Shown here piece by piece: positions 1-7,793 of a stretch of 41,063 nt of DNA; position 1 is the stretch's first letter, and each line of letters starts with the position of its first letter. Under the pieces are notes generated by a model. It was not told the origin of the DNA. It saw nothing but the letters and a program-made list of their open reading frames with translations, and did not search any database. Origin of the DNA: an uncultured bacterium (GTDB lineage Bacteria > Bacteroidota > Bacteroidia > Bacteroidales > Bacteroidaceae). The translations under genes and the position numbers were made by a program. The stretch is from NCBI GenBank assembly GCA_905215345.1, contig CAJMPR010000029.1, positions 1-41,063 of the forward strand, written 5' to 3'.

Positions 1-2
1 AC

Positions 3-125
3 GAAGTGGCTTTGAACTATGCCCGTTGGAACTCCAAAAGCAACGCCTACAACAGCAACATGCAAACGAGCGTTTATCAACTGAACGATGATAATAACTC
101 ACTGATGCTGGCGAGTACGAAATAA
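3..125 (+). CDS. C-terminal fragment of an unidentified protein (cut by window edge)
   Basis: An open frame runs from the window edge to a TAA at 123-125 and gives 40 residues starting EVALNYARWN and ending SLMLASTK. It is followed directly by a strong intrinsic terminator, so this is probably the true 3' end of a + strand gene. The fragment is rich in Asn, Ser and Thr, as in many secreted Bacteroides proteins. It does not end in the aromatic residue usual for SusC-type barrels. The family is not recognisable from this much sequence. Confidence 0.6.
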   Translation, partial: EVALNYARWNSKSNAYNSNMQTSVYQLNDDNNSLMLASTK

Positions 126-160
126 CAAGCACAAAATAAGGTATATCAAGATAAAAGTTC

Positions 161-205
161 ACCGGTTGAAAAGAGAGCACTCTTTTCAACCGGTAGTCTT
201 TTTAT
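161..205 (+). terminator. Intrinsic terminator after the partial gene
   Basis: Perfect 15-bp stem: ACCGGTTGAAAAGAG at 161-175 pairs with its complement at 180-194 around the 4-nt loop AGCA. A T-rich tract (TCTTTTT) follows at about 197-203. It lies 36 nt after the stop codon at 125. This is a textbook Rho-independent terminator on the + strand. Confidence 0.9.
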
Positions 206-383
206 ACAGCCTGACATAGGTAAGAAAGGCGCAACCTCACGATTACACCTTTCCTTTTTACACAATCTTTGATAATAATACGAATTAAGAATTGAAACTG
301 ATTCGTATAAAATATTAATTATAAGCAATATAAAAGTCCCACCGATTCCCTCTATAGTGGAATTGTATTCCCATGTAAGTACA

Positions 384-2606
384 TTATTTTAATTCAAAAG
401 GAACAATACCCTTGATGTCAGCCGATGAAGCAGTAATAACAGCTTCAAATTTACCCGGTTCGGCTATCCAGGCATGTTGTGCATCATCGAAGAAACTCAA
501 AGCATCCTTGTTGATAGTAAACGATACTTCCTTTTCTTCACCCGGAGCGAGCTGTATTTTTTGGAAGCCTTTCAATTCCTTGACAGGACGTGGCAAAGAG
601 GACTTCTTATCGCTGATATAAAGTTGTACGACTTCTTGCCCTTCACGAGTCCCGGTATTCTTTACAGTTACTTTCACTGTCAAAGTACCATCGGCAGACA
701 TTGTCTTGCTGTCAGCAGTCGGTTTGTCATAAACAAAAGTCGTATAACTTAAGCCATGACCGAATGGGAACAGAGGTTTCACTTTCTTCTGCTTGTCAGC
801 CCAACGATACCCCACGAAGATACCTTCGTTATACTTGATATCGATTACTTCTTTACTTCTGTCGCCACTATACTCACCCAAAGCGTGTGCGGAGTTATCT
901 TCCAATTTCACAGGAAAGGTAAAAGGCAACTTACCGCTGGGATTCACATCACCCATCAATATTGCAGCCAAAGCGCTTCCGGCTTCGGAACCCAGATACC
1001 AGTCTTGTACGATAGCAGGAACTTCGTTTACCCATGGCATGGCAATGGCATTACCGGAGATATTCACGACAATCAGGTTCTTGTTTGCCCTTGCCAAAGC
1101 GGAAATCACTTCATCCTGTCCATAAGAAAGCCCCAGACTTTTTCGATCGGAGTCTTCGCAATCTTGCCCGTCACTCTTGTTCAAGCCACCAATAAAGATT
1201 ACATAGTCAGCATCCTGAGCTACCTTTACGGCTTCGGCAATCAGTTCTTCGGGAGAACGGTCGTCTTTCAGGTTCTGACCGGTTACCACACCATTATACT
1301 CGCCGGTAGCATCGCCCACGTAGCCACGTGCATATACCACCTCTGCTTTATCACCTACGCGCTGGCGGATACCATCAAGCGGAGAAAGTTCGCGTTGTAC
1401 CTTCAATGAAGAACTACCACCACCAACGGTCATCATCTTAACAGCATTCTCGCCTACTACGGCAATCTTTTTCGCCTTGCTCAAATCTATCGGAAGAACG
1501 GCATTCTTGTTTTGCAGCAATACGATACCTTCTTCACCAATACGACGGGCTGCTTCATAATGCTCAGGAGAAAGCATCGCGCCGTAAGGACGACTCACGT
1601 CCATCGTGGTACGGAAAGCCAGACGCAGGATACGACGTACTTTATCATCCAGTTCCTTCGTACCGACTTTGCCTTCCTGAATACGTTGCAGATAAGGCAT
1701 TGCCAGATAGTAGTTGTCGTAAGCGTTGCTGGTGCCCTGGGAAAGTCCGTTAGTCCAACTGCCGAATTCCATATCCATACCGTTGGTGATAGCCTCATCC
1801 GTATCGTGTACGCCCCCCCAATCGGAAACAACTACACCGTCAAAGCCCCATTCGCCTTTAAGAATATCGTTCAGCAAATACTGGTTGTGGCAGCAGTGCT
1901 GATTCTTATAAAGGTTGTAAGCTCCCATGATAGCCCATGCATTTCCCTCTTGTACGGCCGCTTTGAAAGCAGGGAGATAGATTTCATACAAAGCACGGTC
2001 GTCTACCACCACATTAAGGGTATGGCGGTTGATTTCCTGATTATTTAATGCAAAGTGCTTCACACAAGCGGCAACTCCATTCTGTTGCACACCCTTTACA
2101 TAAGGAACAACCATCTGCGATGCCAGATACGGGTCTTCGCCCATATATTCAAAGTTACGTCCGTTCAACGGAGTACGGTAGATATTCACACCGGGGCCCA
2201 ACAATACATTCTTATTGCGATAGCGTGCCTCTTCACCGATGCTCTTGCCATAAAGCAGGGACATATCGGGATTCCAGGTAGCGGCAAGACAAGTCAAGGC
2301 AGGATATGCCACACAAGAATCGTTTGTCCAACCCGCCTGATCCCATTCATCCCATAACACTTCGGGACGGGTACCGTGAGGTCCATCAGTCATCCAGTTC
2401 TCCGGAATACCCAAACGAGGTACGCCTGCACTGCTGAACTTAGATTGCGCATGCACCATCGCCACTTTTTCTTTCAGGTTCAGGCGGCTCAACGCATCTT
2501 CCACTCTTTCCTCAATAGGTTTGGAAGTATCCAGATAAACAGGCTTTTGCTGTGCTGAAAGGGGAAGTGCAACAGCTAACGCCAAACCTAATAATATTTT
2601 CTTCAT
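384..2606 (-). CDS. Glycoside hydrolase family 3 beta-glucosidase-type enzyme, secreted
   Basis: A 740-residue protein with an N-terminal signal peptide (MKKILLGLALAVALPLSAQQ, cleavage near residue 18-20), so it is probably periplasmic or surface-exposed. The GH3 N-terminal barrel carries KHFALNNQE (K183, H184) and VVSDWGG, whose Asp262 is the expected nucleophile. The alpha/beta C domain follows (about 370-610, VVGENA...GGGSSS), then a C-terminal fibronectin-III-like domain (about 650-740, VQLYISD...LKGFQK). The length and three-domain order match BglX-type exo-beta-glucosidases, which release glucose from beta-linked oligosaccharides. It is the last gene of a - strand set with a GH5 enzyme and a SusR-like regulator, suggesting it finishes degradation of a beta-glucan. 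The exact linkage (1,3, 1,4 or 1,6) cannot be read from sequence. The start is fixed by the signal peptide and by a -7 box about 90 nt upstream. Confidence 0.93.
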   Translation of the reverse strand: MKKILLGLALAVALPLSAQQKPVYLDTSKPIEERVEDALSRLNLKEKVAMVHAQSKFSSAGVPRLGIPENWMTDGPHGTRPEVLWDEWDQAGWTNDSCVAYPALTCLAATWNPDMSLLYGKSIGEEARYRNKNVLLGPGVNIYRTPLNGRNFEYMGEDPYLASQMVVPYVKGVQQNGVAACVKHFALNNQEINRHTLNVVVDDRALYEIYLPAFKAAVQEGNAWAIMGAYNLYKNQHCCHNQYLLNDILKGEWGFDGVVVSDWGGVHDTDEAITNGMDMEFGSWTNGLSQGTSNAYDNYYLAMPYLQRIQEGKVGTKELDDKVRRILRLAFRTTMDVSRPYGAMLSPEHYEAARRIGEEGIVLLQNKNAVLPIDLSKAKKIAVVGENAVKMMTVGGGSSSLKVQRELSPLDGIRQRVGDKAEVVYARGYVGDATGEYNGVVTGQNLKDDRSPEELIAEAVKVAQDADYVIFIGGLNKSDGQDCEDSDRKSLGLSYGQDEVISALARANKNLIVVNISGNAIAMPWVNEVPAIVQDWYLGSEAGSALAAILMGDVNPSGKLPFTFPVKLEDNSAHALGEYSGDRSKEVIDIKYNEGIFVGYRWADKQKKVKPLFPFGHGLSYTTFVYDKPTADSKTMSADGTLTVKVTVKNTGTREGQEVVQLYISDKKSSLPRPVKELKGFQKIQLAPGEEKEVSFTINKDALSFFDDAQHAWIAEPGKFEAVITASSADIKGIVPFELK

Positions 2607-2696
2607 ACTTTAATTTATTTTTAATTTAAATTTGATTGATTGTCACAATTTATCAACGTATTGATAACTTTTTATAATTACTTGGTTATCAGCAGC

Positions 2697-2704
2697 CAAA
2701 GGTA
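2697..2704 (-). promoter_or_regulatory. Bacteroides -7 box for the GH3 gene
   Basis: The - strand reads TACCTTTG (consensus TAnnTTTG), leaving a leader of about 85 nt before the ATG at 2606. About 21 nt upstream is a TTTA in the -33 position (plus-strand 2727-2730). That position falls inside the first unit of the 22-bp dyad array, so the array begins at the -33 region and extends upstream. Confidence 0.55.
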
Positions 2705-2712
2705 TAGCCTAA

Positions 2713-2800
2713 TTCACTATACGACTAAATGGCATTCAGTATACGACTAAATAGGGTTCAGTATACGACTGAAACAAGTTCAGCATACTACTCATTTCGA
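2713..2800. repeat. 22-bp-period dyad array A1, four units
   Basis: Four direct units start at 2713, 2735, 2757 and 2779, exactly 22 bp apart. The core is TTCAGTATACGACTGAA: TTCAGT and ACTGAA are inverted repeats around ATACG. Unit 3 is a perfect dyad; units 1, 2 and 4 carry substitutions; the 5-nt linkers differ. The array lies between the GH5 and GH3 genes, just upstream of the GH3 -7 box. The same core at the same period recurs at 33458-33523. Confidence 0.85.
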
Positions 2801-2831
2801 CATATCTGGCTTTTGTAAGCAATTACGAGTA

Positions 2832-4085
2832 TCATTTCTTCATTCCCAACGACTGAATATAGCCTTCCTGCACCACACAATTCTTCAACTTGCAAGCCTC
2901 TATAAAGTCCGTCATGGCTTTGCGAGTCATTGCCTGGTCGGGACGGGCTTCGCGAATCTCTTTATAGGTGATACGTGGCGCTTCGGAGAAGTAAACGATA
3001 TTCGCCCAGTTCTCGGGTGGAGTAATCCCTACGAAACTGGAACCATCCATCTTCTTATACGGCCAGAAGGTATAACCGATATTGTTCTCGCGCATTGTCT
3101 GGCAAAAGGCAGTTTGCCATTCGTCTGTATTATGACCGATTTCGCCCATATACATCGGTAGATTCACGCTGTCACGGAAGTTAATGAAACTTTGAATGGC
3201 TTCTTTGGTAGGTTCACCGCCATAACGATGACAAGTGTACATGATTTTATCATCGAACTTAGAATCCTTGAACGGCTTGAAGTTACCGTTCCACTGCGAG
3301 CCGCCCAACAGGATAATATGGTTCTTGTCGACTTCACGGATAGCGGTTACTCCCATCTTATACACATCTTCCAACTTGCCGTTCAGTTCTTCCACATTCT
3401 CGAAATAAGGAGCGATAGGCTCATTGAAAAGTTCATAACCAAGGATAACCGGCTCGTTCTTATAGTAATCTGCTATCCTGCGCCAAATATCGCAATAAAG
3501 TTGTTGACTGGCAGCGCTCTCAAACAGCCAGGGATAACCATAGCTATCATCAATGTTATCACCGGTCTGTCCGCCCGGGGCGTCGTGCATATCCAGAATA
3601 AGGTAAAGCTCGGCCTCACGACACCATTTCACCACACTGTCCACACGGGCAAATCCGTCCTGATTGGCAGTCAGCCCCATATAGTCTTCGTCGGTAAAGA
3701 GTTTATAATGGAAAGGCAGGCGGATGGTATTGGCACCTGTATTCTTAATAAACTGAATATCTTCTCGCGTCACATAATTATCTTTAAATGCTTTCCAGAA
3801 CTCGGCAGTAAAGTCCGGCCCCACGAGTTGAGAGAACATTTCATTGATGAAACGTCCCGAATTGGTCTTGTTGAAACGGAACATATAACCTTCCGGATTC
3901 AGCCAGTTGCCTAAGTTGGTTCCCTGAATAAAGAGTTTGGAGCCATCGGGTTTTATCAAATCCGGTCCCTGAATAGTTACAAATGCTTCGGCAGTGGTCT
4001 GCTCTGAGGCTTGCTTCTCGGTACAGCTTGTCATGCCCAGCGTCAACAGAGCAAGAGAGATACCTGTTACTAATAAGTGTTTCAT
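2832..4085 (-). CDS. Glycoside hydrolase family 5 lipoprotein (glucanase-like)
   Basis: A 417-residue protein with a lipoprotein signal ending at Cys21 (LTLGMTSC) and a short acidic linker, so it is probably anchored in the outer membrane. GH5 landmarks: GTNLGNWLNPEG near the barrel start (55-66), IRLPFHY (121-127), DMHDAPGGQ (165-173), NEP with general acid/base Glu222, CHRYGG (285-290) and MGEIG with nucleophile Glu315. GTNLGNWL is common in GH5 exo-beta-1,3-glucanases and related beta-glucan enzymes, but the subfamily is not certain. It sits between the SusR-like regulator (4280-5872) and the GH3 gene on the same strand. The pair could act in sequence: GH5 cuts the polymer or oligomer, GH3 trims to glucose. 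The start is supported by the signal peptide and a -7 box at 4125-4132. Confidence 0.9.
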   Translation of the reverse strand: MKHLLVTGISLALLTLGMTSCTEKQASEQTTAEAFVTIQGPDLIKPDGSKLFIQGTNLGNWLNPEGYMFRFNKTNSGRFINEMFSQLVGPDFTAEFWKAFKDNYVTREDIQFIKNTGANTIRLPFHYKLFTDEDYMGLTANQDGFARVDSVVKWCREAELYLILDMHDAPGGQTGDNIDDSYGYPWLFESAASQQLYCDIWRRIADYYKNEPVILGYELFNEPIAPYFENVEELNGKLEDVYKMGVTAIREVDKNHIILLGGSQWNGNFKPFKDSKFDDKIMYTCHRYGGEPTKEAIQSFINFRDSVNLPMYMGEIGHNTDEWQTAFCQTMRENNIGYTFWPYKKMDGSSFVGITPPENWANIVYFSEAPRITYKEIREARPDQAMTRKAMTDFIEACKLKNCVVQEGYIQSLGMKK

Positions 4086-4124
4086 GGTTATTAATTATAT
4101 TAGATACGATAATTTAAACTTTCT

Positions 4125-4132
4125 CAAAGTTA
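4125..4132 (-). promoter_or_regulatory. -7 box for the GH5 gene
   Basis: The - strand reads TAACTTTG, a full match to TAnnTTTG, about 40 nt upstream of the ATG at 4085. No clear -33 TTTG is seen at the usual spacing, as expected for an activator-dependent promoter. A 27-bp dyad lies further upstream at 4200-4226. Confidence 0.6.
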
Positions 4133-4199
4133 GGAAAGATAGAGACAGGTAGTATCCGCTATTAGTAAATAGGTGGAACATGAGAGGATGCAGACTATA

Positions 4200-4226
4200 A
4201 TAACATTTTGTATTACAACATGTTAT
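4200..4226. promoter_or_regulatory. 27-bp dyad, candidate operator upstream of the GH5 gene
   Basis: Arms ATAACATTTTGTA (4200-4212) and TACAACATGTTAT (4214-4226) are inverted repeats matching at 12 of 13 positions around a single central T. No T-tract follows on either strand, so it is unlikely to be a terminator. It is 68 bp upstream of the GH5 -7 box and just downstream of the SusR-like gene, so it could be a binding site for that regulator. This is inference from position and symmetry only. Confidence 0.45.
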
Positions 4227-4279
4227 AAAATAAAGGAAATACTCAAAAAGTGGATAGAAAATAGAGGAATGACGTAGTA

Positions 4280-5872
4280 TTAACGTATCATCATAAGGCG
4301 AGTTTCAAAGTCTTCACGAGAAATACAAGCCTTATTCTTTACTTTTGCCCGATAATTATAAATCGTATTAACAGAATAACGAAGGAACTCCGCGATCTTT
4401 GAACTGTCATCAATACCCAAACGTATTAGAGCGAAAATCCGGAGTTCGGTATTCAGCAGTTCACCTTTGCGGAGTACAATCCGTTCTGCGGGCTGCAACA
4501 AATCATTGAATTTATCGACAAAATCGGGAAAAAGGTGCAAGAAAGCCGTATCAAAGTTCTCGTATAACTCCTTTAGTCCGGTATCCAATACCTCACGAGA
4601 ACGCACCATTTTCAGCAATTCTTCCGTTTGCCCCGCCGAAATCTTCTTATTCACCATACGGCGATAAGCATCCAAACGGTCTATATAGATGGAACAAAGA
4701 TTCAGGAAACGACCGATATATTCTTCTTTGATATGGTTGGAAATCTCCAGTTGTTCGTTTGTCCGCTCCAGATGGTTACGTGCCACGGCAAGACGTTTCA
4801 TCTGGCTGTAGATATAGAATACTGCCACTACTAACATGAGGGTTAATGCGCTAATCAATATCAAATAGAAGCGTAACCTTTCGCTCTGTTTTTCTTGCAT
4901 GGCCTGATACGTAAGGTCTATCAATGACAGAATTCCCGCAGTTTGCAAACTACGGCTACGGGCATTATAACGGTTTGTCTCATCCCATGAAAAACGAATA
5001 TACTGGTAGGCATGCTCTATATCACCTTCCTCGTAAAGTAGTTGTGCCAAATTCCAAAGCGAAGCGTGGTCGGTAATCGCCAGGCGAATATCAGTCAAAG
5101 CGGATAAGAGGAGATAACGCTTTTCTTCCTCCTTATTATTCATTTCACGATACAGTTGGGAACGGTGAAAGGTAATCAAAGCATATTCCGGTGTATCAGG
5201 CTGTACATTTGCCAGGCGGACGTCATTGATTTGCATGGCTTTCTCCAAATGTCCGGCGGCAGCCTCCCTTCTTTCCGCCCGCTCCAGATAAAGAGAAGAG
5301 CCCGGTGCAAGGACTTGCATCAATGAGTCGTCATAACAAGCGGATAGTTCCCGGTAATGATTCCGAAAAGCAGCATCTTGCGTATAAGCTCCCGACTCAC
5401 TGTAAAGCCGGAAATAGCACCGGTAATATTCGGGCAAAAGACGGGTAGGTAATGTAGCACGGTTAACTTGTTCCAACAATTCGGACGCCTCCTGATACAT
5501 ACCGGTAGATGCCATGAGATAAGCTAACTCCAAACGGGTTTCATCAGCAAGTTCCCACAAGTTACGCTGCTCGGCCCAACGCAGGTTACGGTTCAAATAA
5601 TAAATGGCCGAATCACAAAGATAAGCCTGATATTCCTTATAAATTTCCCCATTCCACCGGAAGAAATCGAAACTCAGCGTATCTGTATCCGCTAACTGCT
5701 GTTTCAATCGGACAATACGAGCTTCACGAATATCGACATATTGTCGGTGCCCACAGACAGCCTCATCAAGAGAAGCCATTAAGGAAGCAACAGACAAGGT
5801 ATCGACAGAGGCACTCGCACGCAAAGCCGGCGTTGCAATGAGGAGACAAAACAGCAGTATTTTCCATTTCAT
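4280..5872 (-). CDS. SusR-like membrane-spanning transcriptional regulator (DUF6377-type)
   Basis: A 530-residue protein with signal peptide (1-21), a helical TPR-like sensor region (about 35-330), one transmembrane segment (about 334-356, LILISALTLMLVVAVFYIY), a coiled-coil linker (358-384) and a C-terminal helix-turn-helix (about 486-512, SSKIAEFLRYSVNTIYNYRAKVKNK). This is the layout of SusR-type regulators that sense a sugar in the periplasm and bind DNA at the inner face of the membrane. It sits upstream of the GH5 and GH3 genes on the same strand and probably activates them. A TATATTTG box at 5878-5885 (- strand) ends only 5 nt before the ATG, so the transcript may be nearly leaderless; a later start would remove the signal peptide. 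SusR identity is by architecture, not alignment. Confidence 0.82.
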   Translation of the reverse strand: MKWKILLFCLLIATPALRASASVDTLSVASLMASLDEAVCGHRQYVDIREARIVRLKQQLADTDTLSFDFFRWNGEIYKEYQAYLCDSAIYYLNRNLRWAEQRNLWELADETRLELAYLMASTGMYQEASELLEQVNRATLPTRLLPEYYRCYFRLYSESGAYTQDAAFRNHYRELSACYDDSLMQVLAPGSSLYLERAERREAAAGHLEKAMQINDVRLANVQPDTPEYALITFHRSQLYREMNNKEEEKRYLLLSALTDIRLAITDHASLWNLAQLLYEEGDIEHAYQYIRFSWDETNRYNARSRSLQTAGILSLIDLTYQAMQEKQSERLRFYLILISALTLMLVVAVFYIYSQMKRLAVARNHLERTNEQLEISNHIKEEYIGRFLNLCSIYIDRLDAYRRMVNKKISAGQTEELLKMVRSREVLDTGLKELYENFDTAFLHLFPDFVDKFNDLLQPAERIVLRKGELLNTELRIFALIRLGIDDSSKIAEFLRYSVNTIYNYRAKVKNKACISREDFETRLMMIR

Positions 5873-5930
5873 GGCATCAAATATAGCAAGAAATCTTGCA
5901 GAGAATATAGTACCCTGAGGAATTCTTTCC

Positions 5931-5938
5931 TATATTTG
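5931..5938 (+). promoter_or_regulatory. -7 box for the DUF5009 gene
   Basis: TATATTTG, a full match to TAnnTTTG, 30 nt upstream of the ATG at 5969. On the opposite strand the same octamer at 5878-5885 faces the SusR-like gene, so the two genes diverge from a 96-bp region. No convincing -33 TTTG is seen for either. Confidence 0.6.
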
Positions 5939-5968
5939 CGATTTAAACCCCCAAAAATATATTTTATT

Positions 5969-7153
5969 ATGAAGAACTTAACACCACAACGGGTAGCGGC
6001 AGTCGACGTATTCCGCGCACTCACCATGTTCCTTATGCTTTTTGTCAACGACATTCCCGGATTGAAAAACGTCCCTCACTGGCTGATGCACGCCGAGATG
6101 AATGAGGATATGTTAGGATTTTCCGATACCATTTTTCCCGCTTTCCTTTTCTGTATGGGTATGTCCGTATCATTTGCCATACAAAACCGTTACAAAAAAG
6201 GAGATAGCACTCTGCAAGTGGTCGCCCACATGTTTTGGCGCACGGTAGCGTTGATTGCGATGGGCTTGTTCTCGTTAAACAGTGGCGGTATAGAAGGCGG
6301 ACTTTCACATCCGTGGTTCACCATTCTTATGGTTATCGGTTTTTTCCTGACCTGGGGCGTCTATCCCAAGGCAGAAGGTTCAAAAAAAGCCCTTTTCACC
6401 GCAATGAAAATAGCGGGTGTACTGCTGCTTGCTTTCCTTGTCATCTATAAAGATATGAATGGAAAGCCATTCCACATAGGCTGGTGGGGTATTCTCGGTC
6501 TTATTGGATGGACGTATGCCGTATGCGCAGGTATTTATCTGTTTACTCGTGAGAGTCTGCGCAAGAATGCCATTGCATGGTTTGTAGTAGTGGCTCTCGC
6601 GGTTATCAGCCATTCCGACTTGATACCGGCGGAATACGGAAGCCGCATCATCCTGTTGCCTTTCATCCCGAGTGACTGGACATTACATGCTTTCGGCATG
6701 TCAGGGTTACTGACTTCTTTGCTGATGCAACGCTATGCCAGTCGCGAACATCCGGGTAAGTTCATCGGTATGCTTTGCATACTCGGTGCGGGCATGTTAA
6801 TACTGGCACTGGTTTCACATCCTTACTGGATTATTTCAAAGATACAAGCTACCCCATCCTGGTTGTTCTATTGCCTTGCCCTGTTCTTCCCCTTATTCGG
6901 TTTCTTCTATTGGCTGACGGATGTAAAGAAGAAAACAAACTGGTTCGACATTATCAAGCCTGCGGGCACAGCTACGCTAACCTGTTACATTCTTCCGTAT
7001 ATATGGTACTCCGTACAGCAACTACTCAGTTTACATTATCCGGAAGTTTTAGGAAGTGGCATACCGGGATTGCTGAAGTCGCTCATCTTTTCACTCATCA
7101 TCGTACAGTTGACGGGCTTGTTGGTGAAAGGGAAGATAAAGCTGAAAGTATAA
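5969..7153 (+). CDS. DUF5009 / heparan-alpha-glucosaminide N-acetyltransferase-like membrane protein
   Basis: A 394-residue polytopic membrane protein with about ten hydrophobic segments. The N-terminus, MKNLTPQRVAAVDVFRALTMFLMLFVND, has the Arg/Asp...Arg-Gly-type opening of the HGSNAT/YeiB-like acyltransferase superfamily, followed by DTIFPAFLFCMGMS. Family members move acetyl groups from cytoplasmic acetyl-CoA to sugars across the membrane. In Bacteroidetes DUF5009 genes often lie in glycan loci, and this one is divergent from the SusR-like gene. The substrate is unknown. The start at 5969 is chosen because an upstream in-frame start would lie within the promoter region just after the -7 box at 5931. 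queH follows after 43 nt on the same strand. Confidence 0.82.
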   Translation: MKNLTPQRVAAVDVFRALTMFLMLFVNDIPGLKNVPHWLMHAEMNEDMLGFSDTIFPAFLFCMGMSVSFAIQNRYKKGDSTLQVVAHMFWRTVALIAMGLFSLNSGGIEGGLSHPWFTILMVIGFFLTWGVYPKAEGSKKALFTAMKIAGVLLLAFLVIYKDMNGKPFHIGWWGILGLIGWTYAVCAGIYLFTRESLRKNAIAWFVVVALAVISHSDLIPAEYGSRIILLPFIPSDWTLHAFGMSGLLTSLLMQRYASREHPGKFIGMLCILGAGMLILALVSHPYWIISKIQATPSWLFYCLALFFPLFGFFYWLTDVKKKTNWFDIIKPAGTATLTCYILPYIWYSVQQLLSLHYPEVLGSGIPGLLKSLIFSLIIVQLTGLLVKGKIKLKV

Positions 7154-7196
7154 GAAAATGTTTTGAAAAATAAACTACTACTTACTATATAAAATA

Positions 7197-7793
7197 ATGT
7201 TGAAAATCGAAACCCCTAATGGTGAAAACAAGGTGCTGCTACATTCCTGCTGCGCGCCTTGTTCTTCTGCTATCATCGAATGTATGCTGGCAAACGGGAT
7301 ACGTCCCACCATTTTCTATTGCAACCCCAATATTTATCCGCAAGAAGAATATGAGATTCGAAAAGCCGAGGCTATACGATATGTTCAGGATTTAGGTCTT
7401 GATTTTATAGATGCCGATTATGATTACATGCGCTGGCGTGAAACAATCAAAGGATTGGAAAATGAACCGGAACGAGGCGGACGCTGTCTGAAATGTTTCA
7501 TCATGCGCCTGACGGAGACAGCACGTTATGCTTCCGAACATGGATTCACCCTGTTCACCACCACCCTTGCCTCTTCGCGTTGGAAGAACCTTGCCCAAAT
7601 CAATGAAGCGGGACGGCATGCAGCCGCTCTTTATCCCGGCACTTTATATTGGGAACAGAACTGGCGAAAAGGCGGACTTCAAGACCGCCGGAACCAGCTT
7701 CTCAAAGAATACGACTTTTATAACCAGCAATACTGCGGGTGCGAGTTTAGCATGCGTCATGAGGAGAACTATCTGCCATCTACTGATAAATAA
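7197..7793 (+). CDS. queH: Epoxyqueuosine reductase QueH
   Basis: A 198-residue protein of the QueH (DUF208) family, the non-cobalamin enzyme that reduces epoxyqueuosine to queuosine in tRNA. Metal-binding cysteines are visible: SCCAPC near the N-terminus (Cys18, 19, 22), GRCLKC (Cys97, Cys100) and YCGCEF (Cys180, Cys182), consistent with an iron-sulfur cluster plus an adjacent metal site. FYCNPNIYPQEEYEIRK (40-56) is characteristic. The length matches the family. It follows the DUF5009 gene after 43 nt, probably on the same transcript. Its 3' end overlaps the convergent M16 peptidase gene by 14 nt (7780-7793). Confidence 0.93.
   Translation: MLKIETPNGENKVLLHSCCAPCSSAIIECMLANGIRPTIFYCNPNIYPQEEYEIRKAEAIRYVQDLGLDFIDADYDYMRWRETIKGLENEPERGGRCLKCFIMRLTETARYASEHGFTLFTTTLASSRWKNLAQINEAGRHAAALYPGTLYWEQNWRKGGLQDRRNQLLKEYDFYNQQYCGCEFSMRHEENYLPSTDK

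Noticed and set aside
146..328. 60-codon - strand open frame between the partial gene and the GH3 gene
   Set aside because: It runs through the terminator hairpin and has no family resemblance or promoter; it is read as chance.
756..1409. Long + strand open frame (217 codons) opposite the GH3 gene
   Set aside because: Antisense shadow of a well-supported gene with low-complexity, unrecognisable translation; similar shadows at 3192-3914 and 20134-20790 were rejected for the same reason.
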